From Novosphingobium sp. G106 (GTDB taxonomy: Bacteria; Pseudomonadota; Alphaproteobacteria; Sphingomonadales; Sphingomonadaceae): 64,000 nucleotides of DNA. The position numbers and the translations under genes were made by a program. Below are positions 1 through 9,484 of the stretch, piece by piece. The notes below the pieces were generated by a model, which had not been told where the DNA came from, did no database searches, and saw nothing but the letters and a program-made list of their open reading frames with translations. Location: NCBI RefSeq assembly GCF_019075875.1, contig NZ_JAHOOZ010000001.1, positions 3,968,001 through 4,032,000 of the forward strand, written 5' to 3'. The first letter of the stretch is position 1, and each line of letters starts with the position of its first letter.

Positions 1-959
1 CCGGATCGGTCGCGCAGTACAGCAAGCAGGCGCATGAGACGACGGTGACCGGCTTCCTCCTCGCGATCATCCCCCAGACGGTGCTGTCAGGGCTGAGCGA
101 AGGCAACGTCCTGCAGACGCTGTTCATCGCCATCCTGTTCGGGGTGAGCCTCGCCTCCGTCGGCGCGCGCGGCCAGCGCGTGCTGGCAGCGCTCGAGGAA
201 CTGGCGACGATCCTGTTCAAGCTCGTCGCGATCGTGATGAAAGCGGCGCCGATCGGTGCCTTCGGCGCGATGGCCTTCACCATCGGCGCTTTCGGCATCG
301 GCACGCTGGCCAACCTCGCCGCGCTGGTCGCGACCTTCTATTTCACCTCGCTGCTGTTCGTCCTGGTGGTGCTGGGCAGCGTCGCCCGGCTCGCCGGCTT
401 CTCGATCCTCAAGCTGATCTTCTACCTCAAGGACGAGCTGCTGCTGGTGCTCGGCACCTCTTCGTCGGAAAGCGCGCTGCCCTCGCTGATCGAGAAGATG
501 GAGCGCGCGGGCTGCCCGAAGTCGGTGGTCGGCCTCGTCGTGCCGACCGGCTATTCGTTCAACCTCGACGGCACCAATATCTACATGACGCTCGCCGCGC
601 TGTTCATCGCTCAGGCAACGGGTGTGGAGCTGACGCTGGGCCAGCAACTCCTGTTTCTTTCGGTGGCGATGCTGAGCTCGAAAGGCGCGGCCGGAGTGAC
701 CGGATCGGGCTTCATCACCCTGGCGGCGACGCTGTCGATCGTGCCAAGCGTGCCAGTCGCCGGCATGGCTCTGATCCTAGGCGTCGACCGCTTCATGTCC
801 GAATGCCGTAGCCTGACCAATTTCATCGGCAATGCTGTGGCGACCGTGGTCGTCTCCCGCTGGGAACGCGCGCTCGACCGGGACCAGTTCGACGCTGCGC
901 TGGCCGGCCGATTGCCGAGCGTCGATCAGCTGCCGCCGGAGATGGTCTCGGCAGAGTGA
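1..959 (+). CDS. dctA: Dicarboxylate/amino acid:cation symporter, 5' truncated by window
   Basis: This is the C-terminal part of a DctA/GltP-type sodium- or proton-coupled dicarboxylate symporter of the inner membrane. The frame is open from base 3, so about 319 residues are present of a family length near 430. The reading contains the serine-rich re-entrant loop [12 protein letters not shown] and the second signature [16 protein letters not shown], followed by [12 protein letters not shown] and a final helical region with [16 protein letters not shown], all hallmarks of the SDF family (PF00375). Hydrophobic segments alternate as expected. The start codon lies outside the window. The gene converges on the downstream thioredoxin-like gene with only 7 bases between the stop codons. 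Family assignment is secure; the exact substrate (C4-dicarboxylate or glutamate) cannot be told from this fragment. Confidence 0.93.
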   Translation, partial: GSVAQYSKQAHETTVTGFLLAIIPQTVLSGLSEGNVLQTLFIAILFGVSLASVGARGQRVLAALEELATILFKLVAIVMKAAPIGAFGAMAFTIGAFGIGTLANLAALVATFYFTSLLFVLVVLGSVARLAGFSILKLIFYLKDELLLVLGTSSSESALPSLIEKMERAGCPKSVVGLVVPTGYSFNLDGTNIYMTLAALFIAQATGVELTLGQQLLFLSVAMLSSKGAAGVTGSGFITLAATLSIVPSVPVAGMALILGVDRFMSECRSLTNFIGNAVATVVVSRWERALDRDQFDAALAGRLPSVDQLPPEMVSAE

Positions 960-966
960 GCGCCGG

Positions 967-1482
967 TTAGACCCACTGCGCCAACCAGTCGGCCAGGGCC
1001 TGCGGGGTCATGTGCCGCGCGTCCGACAGCGCGAAGATGCGGTCGGCGTTGACCAGCCTGTCGGACCTTGGGTCAACGACGAGCAGCGCGGGCACGCCTT
1101 TCAGCCGGTCGATCCCATAGTGCCTGGCGATCTGGGTGTTCTTGTCCAGCCGGCCTATATCGACGGTGACGAACACGTAGTGCCGCCGGACAAAGGCACT
1201 GACCTCGGGGAGTGCAATGATGCCGGCCAGGACGCGGCAGTCGGGGCACCAGTTTCCGCCGAGGTCGATCAGCAGCTTCTTGCCTTCGGCCCTTGCCCGC
1301 GCCTTGGCGGCTGCGACCTGACGATCTGCGTCGGCCGCCTCGTCGTAAGGCAGCGGCAGCGGCTGGTGCAGTCCGTCGATGCTAGCGATGCTTACACGCG
1401 GGCCGGGTCCAGCGATCGCGCTCGTCGCGCCCGCGGCCAGCAAAACGGCGGCCATGGAATTGAACAGGATCTGGCGTTTCAT
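967..1482 (-). CDS. Secreted thioredoxin-like protein
   Basis: A 171-residue thioredoxin-fold protein, probably a periplasmic thiol-disulfide protein. It opens with a signal peptide (about residues 1-24, ending SAIA). The active site GNWCPDC puts the redox cysteines at residues 79 and 82 in a CPDC motif, after the strand KKLLIDLGG. The later KGVPALLVVD supplies the cis-proline expected of the fold. The start is chosen at 1482 because GAGGAG lies six bases upstream and a signal peptide follows at once; a longer frame reaching 1950 only runs into the neighbouring mmcB gene in another frame. It resembles the DUF255/thioredoxin_7 type of protein more than classical TrxA. The physiological partner is unknown. 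Confidence 0.85.
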   Translation of the reverse strand: MKRQILFNSMAAVLLAAGATSAIAGPGPRVSIASIDGLHQPLPLPYDEAADADRQVAAAKARARAEGKKLLIDLGGNWCPDCRVLAGIIALPEVSAFVRRHYVFVTVDIGRLDKNTQIARHYGIDRLKGVPALLVVDPRSDRLVNADRIFALSDARHMTPQALADWLAQWV

Positions 1483-1553
1483 CGGTACTCCTCGGGTCCG
1501 GCCCCCACCGCGCCACGCGGCGCCGCCGATTTGGCGCGTACCGAGGACAAATG

Positions 1554-2057
1554 CTAGCCCTCGATCCCCCACTGCAGCGTATGCGGGTCGGCCCCGGTGA
1601 CGAGCCGGCGCAGCGAAGCGCGGGCGAGGCGTTCGGTCTCCACCTTGCGCCGCGCTGCGGCGAGCGGGACCAGCGGGGCGGGGCGCAGGATCTCGGCGTC
1701 GTAGCCGTCGGCGACGATCACGCCGCAACGCTCGGGCAGGAACATCGGCGTCTCGAGCGGGGCGCGGTCGAGCTCGGGCGGCAGGCCCCAGTAGAACCGG
1801 TCGCAATAGTCGAGATAGTCGGGCCACTTGCCATCGCCGAGCAGGTCGGCGCGGCTCACCTTGATCTCGACGATGATGATCCGGCCCTTGGCGTCGACAC
1901 CCATCAGGTCCGCACGGCGGCCGCAGCGCAGCGGCATCTCGGCCAGGCACCAGGTATCGTTGCGCGCGAAGAGCCGGCAGATGCCTCGCGCCACCGCCAG
2001 CGCGCGGCGTTCTTCGCCGGATGAAGGGACTGCGAGGGGGGAATCGGATTCGGCCAT
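1554..2057 (-). CDS. mmcB: MmcB-family DNA repair protein
   Basis: A 167-residue protein of the MmcB family (PF06319), known from alphaproteobacteria as part of the response to DNA crosslinking damage. The core RADLMGVDAKGRIIIVEIK gives a PD-(D/E)xK-like arrangement with D50, E64 and K66, followed by SRADLLGDGKWPDYLDYCD, the most conserved block of the family. The length matches the family. It probably acts in the cytoplasm as a nuclease-like repair protein, but the catalytic activity is inferred from the fold. It sits downstream of a small conserved hypothetical gene on the same strand and 71 bases upstream of the thioredoxin-like gene. Confidence 0.88.
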   Translation of the reverse strand: MAESDSPLAVPSSGEERRALAVARGICRLFARNDTWCLAEMPLRCGRRADLMGVDAKGRIIIVEIKVSRADLLGDGKWPDYLDYCDRFYWGLPPELDRAPLETPMFLPERCGVIVADGYDAEILRPAPLVPLAAARRKVETERLARASLRRLVTGADPHTLQWGIEG

Positions 2058-2133
2058 GCCCCCAGCTTAAGGGAACATATAGCGAACTTGCAAGTGTGGT
2101 TAGCGAATGATGACCGCGGGATCAGTCGCCCCG

Positions 2134-2526
2134 TCAGTCTCTGGGAAGGACCACCGTGAGCAGGGCATCGCGCGCGGCGGTGAATTCCTGCCAGAGCGCC
2201 GCCGCCGGTACGGTCGCGTCGCCGCCGCGGCTGCGCACGGCGATCAGCGCGGCTATGCCCGGCTGCATGATCGCGGTGAGATCGTCGACGCCGTGCTCGA
2301 TGAGTTCGCGGCAATAGTGCGGTGCGCCTGCAACCGCGCTGGCGAAGTCGTAAAGCTCGGCGGCTAGCGGCTGCTGCGGCACGCGGGCTAGCGCCGCGAC
2401 GACCGCCGCGGCATCGTGCAGCGCGGTCCATTTGAGCGCCGTCACGTCCGCGAAATCGAGAGCGCCTGGCGCCATTCCCGCTTCGAGCGGGATCGCCGTT
2501 TCGAGGTTGATCGGAGTCGCGTCCAT
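2134..2526 (-). CDS. Conserved hypothetical protein
   Basis: A protein of about 130 residues that I do not recognise. It is Ala/Leu-rich and mainly helical by composition, without a signal peptide, membrane segment or obvious catalytic motif. The ATG at 2526 gives MDATPINLETAIPLEAG; a TTG at 2559 in the same frame would add 11 residues and has a GGAGGG 13 bases upstream, so the start is uncertain. It is divergent from the MFS gene (2641) and lies upstream of mmcB on the same strand. The frame is long and intact with GC-rich third positions typical of the neighbours, which supports a real gene, but no function can be given. Confidence 0.6.
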   Translation of the reverse strand: MDATPINLETAIPLEAGMAPGALDFADVTALKWTALHDAAAVVAALARVPQQPLAAELYDFASAVAGAPHYCRELIEHGVDDLTAIMQPGIAALIAVRSRGGDATVPAAALWQEFTAARDALLTVVLPRD

Positions 2527-2640
2527 AGACCGATTCGCATAGAGGAACAGCCTTGCCAAATTGCTAAAATCGCCCTCCGGGGCCTTGCGCCCAGCCGCAA
2601 AGCACGATCAAACGGACCCGAAAAGAAGCCGGAGAGCAGG

Positions 2641-3915
2641 ATGGTTACGGGCAGCACGGGATCGGGATTCGGAGAGCTGCGCCAGCATTGGCGGGTGCTC
2701 CCTCCGTGCACGCTCGGTATCATGCTCTGTTCGACCCACGGCTATTCGCTGGGGGTGATGATCCCGGCGGTAGAGCGCGAGTTCGGCTGGCCGCGCGCCG
2801 AGATCTCGATGGGCATGATGATCATCTCGATGATCGCGCTGTTCGCCGCGCCGCTCGTCGGCATGGCCACCGATCGTGTCGGCCCGCGCCGGATCGCGCT
2901 GGCCGGCATCCTGCTGTTCAGCTTCGCATTGGCCATGCTCTCTGCCGCGACCAGCCTCGTCTCGTGGTGGCTGCTCTGGGTGCTCGTGGGCGCGGGCAAC
3001 ATGCTGATCCTGCCCACGGTCTGGACCAAGGCGATCAACTTCTACTTCGACGCCAACCGCGGGATCGCCCTGGCGCTGGCGCTCTGCGGTACGGGCGTCG
3101 CTGCGGCCTTCGTGCCCTCGCTGACCAATGGCCTGGTCGAGCACTTCGGCTGGCGGCAGGCCTATGTCGGGCTCGGCGTGATCGGCGCGGCGGTGACTTT
3201 TCTGCCAGCCTGGTTCCTGTTCCACGTGCCGTCGGGCAACGACCAGCCGAAACCCGGCGCGGTCGCACCGCCGAAACAGATCCAGGGCGTCTCGGCCCGC
3301 GACGGCTTCGCCCAGCCGCGCTTCCTCAAGCTGGCGGGGGCCACCCTGCTGTTCTCGGTGACGATCTGCGCGCTGACCACCAACCTCGTCCCCGTCCTGC
3401 TCTCGCGCGACATGACCGCGGCGACGGCGGCGGGCATTGCCGGGCTGCTCGGCATCGGCTCGATCACGGGGCGGCTGGTCGGCGGCTTCCTGCTCGACCG
3501 CTTCGACGCGGCGAAAGTCGCGGCAGCGAGCGTGGTGATGCCGGTGGCGACCGTCCTGCTGCTGCTCGCCTTCCCGAGCACCGGCGTCGCGGCGCTGGCC
3601 TGCCTGATCCTGGGCCTCGCCGTCGGCACCGAAGTCGACTGCTGCGCCTACCTCGCCGCGCGCCACTTCGGCCTGCGCGCCTTCGGCACATTGTTCGGGA
3701 CGATGAACGGGCTGATGCTGTTCGGCAACGGCATCGCGCCGGTCCTGGCCAACTACTGCTACGACGTGACCAAGAGCTACGACATCGTGCTTTGGGTGCA
3801 GATCCCCGCCTGCCTGGGCACGGCGATCCTGTTCCTCGTGCTCGGCCCTTATCCGGACCTCGACTCGGAAGAAGCCCCGCCACAGGCCGCTCTGACGGAT
3901 CCGGCGACGGCTTAA
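2641..3915 (+). CDS. MFS transporter
   Basis: A 424-residue major facilitator superfamily permease of the inner membrane with about 12 hydrophobic segments. The cytoplasmic loop signature between helices 2 and 3 is seen as [16 protein letters not shown], near residues 75-90, and its half-site echo as [18 protein letters not shown] in the second half. The N-terminus ([18 protein letters not shown]) resembles the oxalate/formate antiporter and monocarboxylate-transporter branch. The ATG at 2641 is preferred over upstream starts because GGAG lies about ten bases before it and the first helix begins soon after. Substrate unknown; there is no co-directed metabolic gene next to it. Confidence 0.88.
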   Translation: MVTGSTGSGFGELRQHWRVLPPCTLGIMLCSTHGYSLGVMIPAVEREFGWPRAEISMGMMIISMIALFAAPLVGMATDRVGPRRIALAGILLFSFALAMLSAATSLVSWWLLWVLVGAGNMLILPTVWTKAINFYFDANRGIALALALCGTGVAAAFVPSLTNGLVEHFGWRQAYVGLGVIGAAVTFLPAWFLFHVPSGNDQPKPGAVAPPKQIQGVSARDGFAQPRFLKLAGATLLFSVTICALTTNLVPVLLSRDMTAATAAGIAGLLGIGSITGRLVGGFLLDRFDAAKVAAASVVMPVATVLLLLAFPSTGVAALACLILGLAVGTEVDCCAYLAARHFGLRAFGTLFGTMNGLMLFGNGIAPVLANYCYDVTKSYDIVLWVQIPACLGTAILFLVLGPYPDLDSEEAPPQAALTDPATA

Positions 3916-3977
3916 ATCGACCGGCACGACATTGCGCTTGGCAATCGCGCCAAGGCTCTGCTAACCGCACGCGGCCC

Positions 3978-4054
<77 letters not shown>

Positions 4055-4290
4055 TGATTTCAAATAGCTACATCGCCCACGCCGATTCCGCCAGGTACCA
4101 ACTAGGTACCGCGCGCTTTCGGACATCTAAGTGACTTCGATCGCGCAGCGCCGAGCTACAGCGCATGGGCGGCCCTCCGCTGGCCCGATTTCGTCGTCCC
4201 ACACGGGGACCCGCCCGTTATGCCTCCCCTGTCACGTCTAACTTTCCCATGTTAGCTTAACCGACCAAAGTTAGCTTCAGGGGGGCAAGA

Positions 4291-4947
4291 ATGAAGCGCT
4301 TGATGATCGCGATGTTGGGCACATCGCTTCCACTTTCCGTCCAGGCCCAAGCGCCCATCCAGGCGACGGCCATCCAGGCGTCCACGGTACTGCCGCAAAA
4401 CACGCCGGTGTATCTCACGCTGAACGACACGCTCAGCACTCGCAGCAAGCAGGTGAAGGCGGGCAACACGTTCACCCTCAGTGTCTCGCGCAACGTGCGC
4501 CTCGGCCAGTATATCGTCATCCCCCGAGGGGCGAAGGCGATCGGCACGATCACATGGCGGACCAAGAAAGGTGGATTTGGCAAGTCGGGCAAGATGGAGT
4601 TCTCGCTCGACTACATCGAAGTCGGGGACCAACGCATTCCAATCGAGGGCAAGCACCGCGAGGAAGGCGAAGGCAACTCGACCGCAACGGTTGCGACCTT
4701 CGTTTTCGTCTCCATGCTCGGATCGGGCTTCATCACCGGTCACAGCGCTGAGATCCCGGCTGGTCGCGAATTCACGGCCTGGACCAAGGAAGACGTGCCA
4801 GTTCAATTTCCTGGCGCCGATCCCGCTTCGGTGCCGGCGGCCGGCGTGGTTATGGCTGGCATGCCTGCCAACGCGCCCATGACGACTGCCGCGCCGCTGC
4901 CTCATGAATTCGGAAATCGGCACGTGAAGTGCGAGACGTGCCGCTGA
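4291..4947 (+). CDS. Secreted conserved hypothetical protein
   Basis: A 218-residue protein with a signal peptide (about residues 1-20, ending SVQA), so it is exported. The middle part, IVIPRGAKAIGTITWRTKKG followed by FGKSGKMEFSLDYIEVG and RIPIEGKHREEGEGN, resembles the beta-rich region seen in many sphingomonad hypothetical proteins and, more loosely, the outer-membrane-associated domain of VirB10/TrbI. A hydrophobic segment then precedes ITGHSAEIPAGREF. The C-terminus has a CETC pair. The start has a strong purine tract (GGGGGGCAAGA). It is followed after 24 bases by a tiny membrane-protein gene in the same direction. Function unknown. Confidence 0.72.
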   Translation: MKRLMIAMLGTSLPLSVQAQAPIQATAIQASTVLPQNTPVYLTLNDTLSTRSKQVKAGNTFTLSVSRNVRLGQYIVIPRGAKAIGTITWRTKKGGFGKSGKMEFSLDYIEVGDQRIPIEGKHREEGEGNSTATVATFVFVSMLGSGFITGHSAEIPAGREFTAWTKEDVPVQFPGADPASVPAAGVVMAGMPANAPMTTAAPLPHEFGNRHVKCETCR

Positions 4948-4971
4948 TCGGGGGCGCCTCAGGGGAGTTTG

Positions 4972-5118
4972 ATGAGCACTTACACACAATGCATTTTGGT
5001 TGGTCTGGCAGCCGGGATCATCTGTTTCATGATCGGCGTGGATTTCTGGACCAGCGTATCAATTGGCTTGGGCACCTTCATGGGAGGGTGGGCGTCTTCC
5101 AGTAAATGGCGGAGCTAG
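4972..5118 (+). CDS. Small two-helix membrane protein
   Basis: A 48-codon frame with an excellent ribosome-binding site (AGGGGAG five bases before ATG). The product starts MSTYTQCILVGLAAGIICFM, carries one clear hydrophobic helix (about residues 7-23) and a second glycine-rich hydrophobic stretch (about residues 29-41), and ends with a basic SSSKWRS tail. It lies 24 bases after the secreted protein at 4291-4947 and probably shares its transcript. No family is recognised. The ribosome-binding site, membrane-like composition and clean stop argue for a real gene; it is short enough that chance cannot be excluded. Confidence 0.55.
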   Translation: MSTYTQCILVGLAAGIICFMIGVDFWTSVSIGLGTFMGGWASSSKWRS

Positions 5119-5507
5119 CTCGCCGCATTTACATGGATTGGCGCCTGAGGCTGCAAATCTGCAGCCCATCGCATTGGAGATCCCTACGGTTGGTTCTGCA
5201 TAGATGACATCCCGGACTGCCATTATAGAGCTGGGGTCGTGCGCTCGGTCGGACCCCGGAGCGCGACAGGGCCGGGCCTGCGACCAGGGGGCAGGCAGTG
5301 CTCGGCCCGCACCCCCACGCAACAAAATTGGCGCTGCTGCGCTTACCAATTAGCTGTCGTTGCCGCCGCGGTATCCCCCTGATGCTTCCGTGTCGGTGGC
5401 GGCAGTCCCGCGCAAAGTGCCATTCGCGGATTGGTCCAGGTCGGACGTTAATTTGCTCGACTAATGCCCGGCTGCCCGAAAGATGTGCTGATTCAACGGG
5501 GTTTGAC
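5119..5507. other. Intergenic stretch, nothing recognised
   Basis: These 389 bases separate the small membrane-protein gene from the PEP-CTERM gene. I see no tRNA, convincing small ORF or clear terminator. The last 60 bases presumably hold the promoter and leader of the PEP-CTERM gene, with the weak ribosome-binding tract ACGGGG before its ATG. A long reverse-strand frame here has no supporting start site or recognisable product. Confidence 0.5.
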
Positions 5508-6125
5508 ATGCGAGTCGTGACGATACTGGCGGCGGCAGTCGCACTATGGGCGATGCCGGCGAGTGCGGCGGTTCTATATCCTAACATTTCGGTGAACGTC
5601 GCAGCGTTCGGCGTCGGCACAAGGATTGAATTTGCCCTGCTCGATCCGCTGCCGCCCGGCACGCAACTGAACTTTCCCAGGTTTAATCAATACGCCTCGT
5701 ACAAATTGGTTTGGGCCGGTGATCACACCACCTCCGCAGAGTACACTCCCTTGTTTAATTATGAATTCGTAACTCGGATTGTTGAGCAGACACCAACCAG
5801 CTTCATAATTGATTACGGCGCAACCGGAGACTATGCAGATTGTGGTCCATCATCTGTAATAGGCGAAGTCTGCGGGTTTGTGCACGAGGGATTTTCAAAT
5901 TCTTCTAACTACCCGGTCACGACTCCCGACTTCAGCCAAACACTAAACATACCATTGCGCTACACACTTATCACGCGCACCGGAGCTGAATATAATCCGA
6001 CGATTATGCCACCCGAAGCCGTACCAGAGCCGGCGACATGGGCGCTGATGATCATGGGAATCGGACTTGCGGGAAGTGCGATGCGGCGCCGGCAGCGTCA
6101 CGCGGTAAGCTATAAGTTTGTCTGA
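5508..6125 (+). CDS. PEP-CTERM sorting domain protein
   Basis: A 205-residue exported protein. It has a signal peptide (about residues 1-20, ending MPASA) and a C-terminal PEP-CTERM sorting tail: VPEPATWALMIMGIG, a hydrophobic segment, then the basic end MRRRQRH. That tail is recognised by an exosortase/EpsH-type system, after which the protein is displayed or released from the envelope. The variant PEPxxWALMI is typical of sphingomonads. The central region is beta-rich with three cysteines and no recognised domain. Base composition is clearly more AT-rich than the flanking core genes, which suggests foreign or fast-evolving DNA. No exosortase gene is in the window. Confidence 0.85.
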   Translation: MRVVTILAAAVALWAMPASAAVLYPNISVNVAAFGVGTRIEFALLDPLPPGTQLNFPRFNQYASYKLVWAGDHTTSAEYTPLFNYEFVTRIVEQTPTSFIIDYGATGDYADCGPSSVIGEVCGFVHEGFSNSSNYPVTTPDFSQTLNIPLRYTLITRTGAEYNPTIMPPEAVPEPATWALMIMGIGLAGSAMRRRQRHAVSYKFV

Positions 6126-6650
6126 TTGCTTATGTCCGACCCTTATCGGCATCGCTAAGCTGCGCGCAGCCGATGAAGAGCGATCTATCATGCGATGGAC
6201 CAGGCATGCATATCGTGGCCGATCAACGACCGCGGTGAGATGCTGTAAGCATTCAACCGTGTGCTGGAGTGCGACTAGCCTCGGATTAAGGGAACAACGG
6301 CGCCATCGGTGCGCTTCATCGCCAAGGAGTAAGGCGATGTCAGATGAGAAAGGGGCTGGAAGGCCAAAGCCAGCCGAGCACGACACAGAGCCCAAAAAAT
6401 CCCAACGTACCGAAAGAGCAGAAACGTCAGGACGAAGGTCAGCAGTCGGCTTGCTGCAAATGCCCTACCACCGACGAATTGCGCGGCTTGTTCCCGGCAC
6501 TAGGCGGAAGACAGCTTCGTGGATTACCGGACGCGCGCGCAGCGTGAATGCCGGAAATGTCGGCGGAGATCTCGAGGAAGCGGCGGTGCTGTCACAACAT
6601 GACCTGGACCTCGCCCGCAGTTCCTTGGCGCTGCGAGCGAGGCCTTGTTC
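6126..6650. other. Region without a confident gene; possible degraded small ORF
   Basis: This 525-base stretch lies between the PEP-CTERM gene and the end of the TonB receptor. The best candidate is a frame opening at 6337 (MSDEKGAGRPKPAEHD) with a good AAGGAG site eight bases upstream, but its codon use is poor after about 35 codons. A more gene-like reading appears in other frames near 6475-6600, with a cysteine pair (ECRKC). That pattern suggests a decayed or frameshifted small gene rather than an intact one. The last part holds a hairpin described separately. Confidence 0.35.
6609..6642 (-). terminator. Hairpin after TonB receptor gene
   Basis: An inverted repeat with arms CCTCGCCCGCAG (6609-6620) and CTGCGAGCGAGG (6631-6642), about 12 bp with one mismatch or wobble and a 10-base loop. 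It starts nine bases after the receptor stop codon. There is no T-tract behind it, so it is either a weak intrinsic terminator or a transcript-end stabilising hairpin. Confidence 0.45.
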
Positions 6651-9356
6651 CTATTGGCCGAAATTATAGCGCAGTCGCACCCCGTAGAAGCGCGGCTGGT
6701 TGAGCAGGATTTCGGCAACACCCGCCGAGTTCCAGCCGCCGCCGTTGGCAACCGTGTATCTTTCCTTGGTCAGGTTGGTGACGAAGAACGCAGCGTCGAC
6801 GGTCGAGCCAGCGATGCCCTTCCAGTCGAGGTTGAGATTCACCAGGTCGTTCGCCGGCGTGAAGCCGACCGGGATGCCGTTTACGAAGGCCGGGACCGAG
6901 TAGTCGTTGACCGAGCTCGAGGTGTGCACCCAGGTCGCGCCGAAGCTGATCTTGCCGATGCTTTCGTCGAGCGGCAGCGTGTAGTTGGCCGTGACGGTCA
7001 AACGATGCTTCGGCGTATTTGAGAAGGGCGAGCCGACGATCGAGGTCGGGATGATCCGGTCGAACGGCGAGCCCACGATAAGCTGACCCAGCTCCGAACC
7101 GTCGCCACGGACCGCCGCGGTGCCGCCCGCGGTGATCTTGGTATCCAGGTAGGTGTAGCCCAGATCGAAGCGCAGGCTTTCGAAGAAGGTCGCCGAAGCA
7201 TCGACTTCCGCGCCATAGATGCGCGACTTACCGGCGTTGATCACCGCATTGCCGCCCGCGACGCCCAGCGCCGCATTGACCGCATCGGCGACGAGACCGG
7301 CGAAGACCTGCTGGTTCGAGATCTTGTTGTAGAAACCGGCGAGATTCAGATAGCCGCTGACCGCCCCGCGGAAAGTCGCCTTGGCGCCGACTTCGAAGTT
7401 GTCGGTCTTTTCAGGATTCCAGCGCTCGACGCCCGGGTTGGTGAAGTTCAGGCCGCCTTGGCGGTAGCCACGGGCATACTTGGCATAGAACAACAGATCC
7501 GGCGTCGGCTTGAAGTCAAGGTCGATCACCCAGGTGGGCTTGCTCGACTTGTTGGTCAGCGTGGTGGTGCAGACACTACGGTCGGCCGCCGGCGGATTGG
7601 CGATGACCTTGGGGTCGGCGTTCGGGCCCACGCGGTTGTGACGCAACGAGTCGGTGCAGGCACGGGCGATATTCACGCCGCTGACCGGGTCGGCAAAGAG
7701 CGGTCCGGTCGTGGCGTTGGCGGAAAAGCCCGCGCGAGTGCCGTTGGTCAGGCCGACGATCTTGTCGAAGGTGTAACGGATGCCACCGGTCAGCGCGAGC
7801 TGGTCGGTGAAGTTGTAGGTCGCCTGGCTGAAGACGCCATGGTTGTCGAAGTTCAGCTTGGTCGACGATTCCGAGATCGAGCCGAACAGCAGCGGGTTCG
7901 TACAGGCCAGGTTCTGCGGGCGCGTGCAGTTCAGGAAGATGCCCGTGCGGCCGGCGCTGAATCCGGTCGGCCGCGCAAATTCAAGATAGCCGCCCATGAC
8001 GAAGTTGAGCTTTTCCCAGCTACCCTGGATCTGCAGTTCCTCGGTGAAGCTGCCCTGCGCAGCATTGGCCGAATTGTCGCCGGCAGTGTCCAGCACGATA
8101 CGGCCGTAAGCCGTGCCGTTCGGGGCAACGACGTTGGGCAACTGTGGGCTGATGCGGCGCAGGTTGAAGCCGGTTACCCCGACCTGACCGGTGAGAGTGG
8201 CGCCGACGTCCCGGCCATTGACTACGAAATTGGCGCTACCGAGGTCGAAGTTCGCGCGTTCCTGGAATTCGCCGTAGCTGGCGATGTTCTTGATCGTGAT
8301 GTGGTCGCTGGCCTTCCACGTCGTCGTGTTGATGACTTGCCACTGCGTGATATCGAGGAACGGGTTCGCGTTGCTCGTCTCGATGTCATAGAGACTGTCG
8401 CCGCGGGTATTCTGGCGTGCAAGCTGGACGAGGCAGGACGTCGCTTGAAGGTCACGTGTGCCGCTATAGCCGGCGGTCCCCACATTGATGTTCAGCGGGC
8501 TGATCGGCGAGGTCGGCGTGGCGCATCCAACGATGCGCGAAGCATAACCGTTGGTGGTCGACTTCGAATAGTGGAAGATCGTGTAGTTCTCGAGGTCCGG
8601 CGTCAGATCGGCGACGAGGCTGATACGGCCGTAGAAGTAATCGAGATCGTTGTAGGCGTCGGGACCGACGCGGTTTCCGGCAGCGTTGGCGGCCAGGTTC
8701 TTCATGTAGCCGTCGCGCTTGTTGCGGTCGATCGAGAGGCGGACCTTGAAGGTATCGGCCAGCGGAATGTTGATCGCCGCTTCGACGCGCTTCTCGTCGT
8801 AGTTGCCGTAGGTGCCCTGGACATAGCCTTCCAGGTTATCGCCGGGCTTTTTCGGCGTCAGCAGAATCGCGCCGCCCGTCGTGTTGCGGCCGAACAGGGT
8901 GCCCTGCGGCCCCTTGAGGACCTGAACGTTCTGCAGATCGGTGAAGGCGCCGGCAGGGACCGAGTTGCCCGAGGTCGTGCCGCCCTGGGCGCGCACGCCG
9001 ACGACTTCGGCAAAGTACAGGCCGACGGTCGGCGCGGTCGAGGCGTCCTGGTTGAAACCGCGGATGTTGAAGGCGGACTTTTCGGGGCCGTAGCGCTGGT
9101 TGATCGAAAGCGACGGCGTGTAGGCCGCAAGATCGGCCGCGACCGCAATGTTGCGCTTGGTCAGCTGATCCTGGTTGAACACGGTGATCGAGATCGGCAC
9201 GTCCTGCAGGCGCTGTTCGATGCGCTGGGCGGTGACGATGATGTCACCGGTGCCGCTGTCATCGACTTTGCTCTGGGCCATGGCCGGGCTGAGCGCGGCA
9301 GTGCCGGCGAAAGCTGCGCCGACCAGCAAGCTCGATCTGATCGAAATGGTATTCAT
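6651..9356 (-). CDS. TonB-dependent outer-membrane receptor
   Basis: A 901-residue TonB-dependent receptor that would import a scarce substrate across the outer membrane using TonB-ExbBD energy. A signal peptide (about residues 1-28, ending PAMA) is followed by the TonB box DIIVTAQR (about residues 38-45), the plug domain (about 50-165, with VQVLKGPQGTLFGRNTTGG) and a long beta-barrel ending in RLRYNFGQ. It belongs to the sphingomonad receptor group often linked to aromatic or terpenoid catabolism rather than classical siderophore receptors; no Fur box was seen. The start at 9356 has GGGAGGG nearby, and a longer frame to 9419 adds nothing credible. A truncated IclR regulator lies just upstream on the same strand. 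Confidence 0.92.
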   Translation of the reverse strand: MNTISIRSSLLVGAAFAGTAALSPAMAQSKVDDSGTGDIIVTAQRIEQRLQDVPISITVFNQDQLTKRNIAVAADLAAYTPSLSINQRYGPEKSAFNIRGFNQDASTAPTVGLYFAEVVGVRAQGGTTSGNSVPAGAFTDLQNVQVLKGPQGTLFGRNTTGGAILLTPKKPGDNLEGYVQGTYGNYDEKRVEAAINIPLADTFKVRLSIDRNKRDGYMKNLAANAAGNRVGPDAYNDLDYFYGRISLVADLTPDLENYTIFHYSKSTTNGYASRIVGCATPTSPISPLNINVGTAGYSGTRDLQATSCLVQLARQNTRGDSLYDIETSNANPFLDITQWQVINTTTWKASDHITIKNIASYGEFQERANFDLGSANFVVNGRDVGATLTGQVGVTGFNLRRISPQLPNVVAPNGTAYGRIVLDTAGDNSANAAQGSFTEELQIQGSWEKLNFVMGGYLEFARPTGFSAGRTGIFLNCTRPQNLACTNPLLFGSISESSTKLNFDNHGVFSQATYNFTDQLALTGGIRYTFDKIVGLTNGTRAGFSANATTGPLFADPVSGVNIARACTDSLRHNRVGPNADPKVIANPPAADRSVCTTTLTNKSSKPTWVIDLDFKPTPDLLFYAKYARGYRQGGLNFTNPGVERWNPEKTDNFEVGAKATFRGAVSGYLNLAGFYNKISNQQVFAGLVADAVNAALGVAGGNAVINAGKSRIYGAEVDASATFFESLRFDLGYTYLDTKITAGGTAAVRGDGSELGQLIVGSPFDRIIPTSIVGSPFSNTPKHRLTVTANYTLPLDESIGKISFGATWVHTSSSVNDYSVPAFVNGIPVGFTPANDLVNLNLDWKGIAGSTVDAAFFVTNLTKERYTVANGGGWNSAGVAEILLNQPRFYGVRLRYNFGQ

Positions 9357-9484
9357 ATTTTCCCTCCCCGATTTATTGTATAGCGCCCTCACATCCAGAA
9401 ATATTCCATTGTCCAACACATATATTTGTTTATAAAATTATGTTCTTGCCATTAATTTCTTAGGAATATTAATGGAAATGCATT

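Noticed and set aside
2608..3927. Open frame of 439 codons on the minus strand opposite the MFS transporter
   Set aside because: Low-complexity Arg/Glu/His-rich product typical of a GC-rich shadow frame.
7458..9383. Open frame of 641 codons on the plus strand opposite the TonB receptor
   Set aside because: Complement of a gene with signal peptide, TonB box and plug motifs; the reverse product has no recognisable domain.
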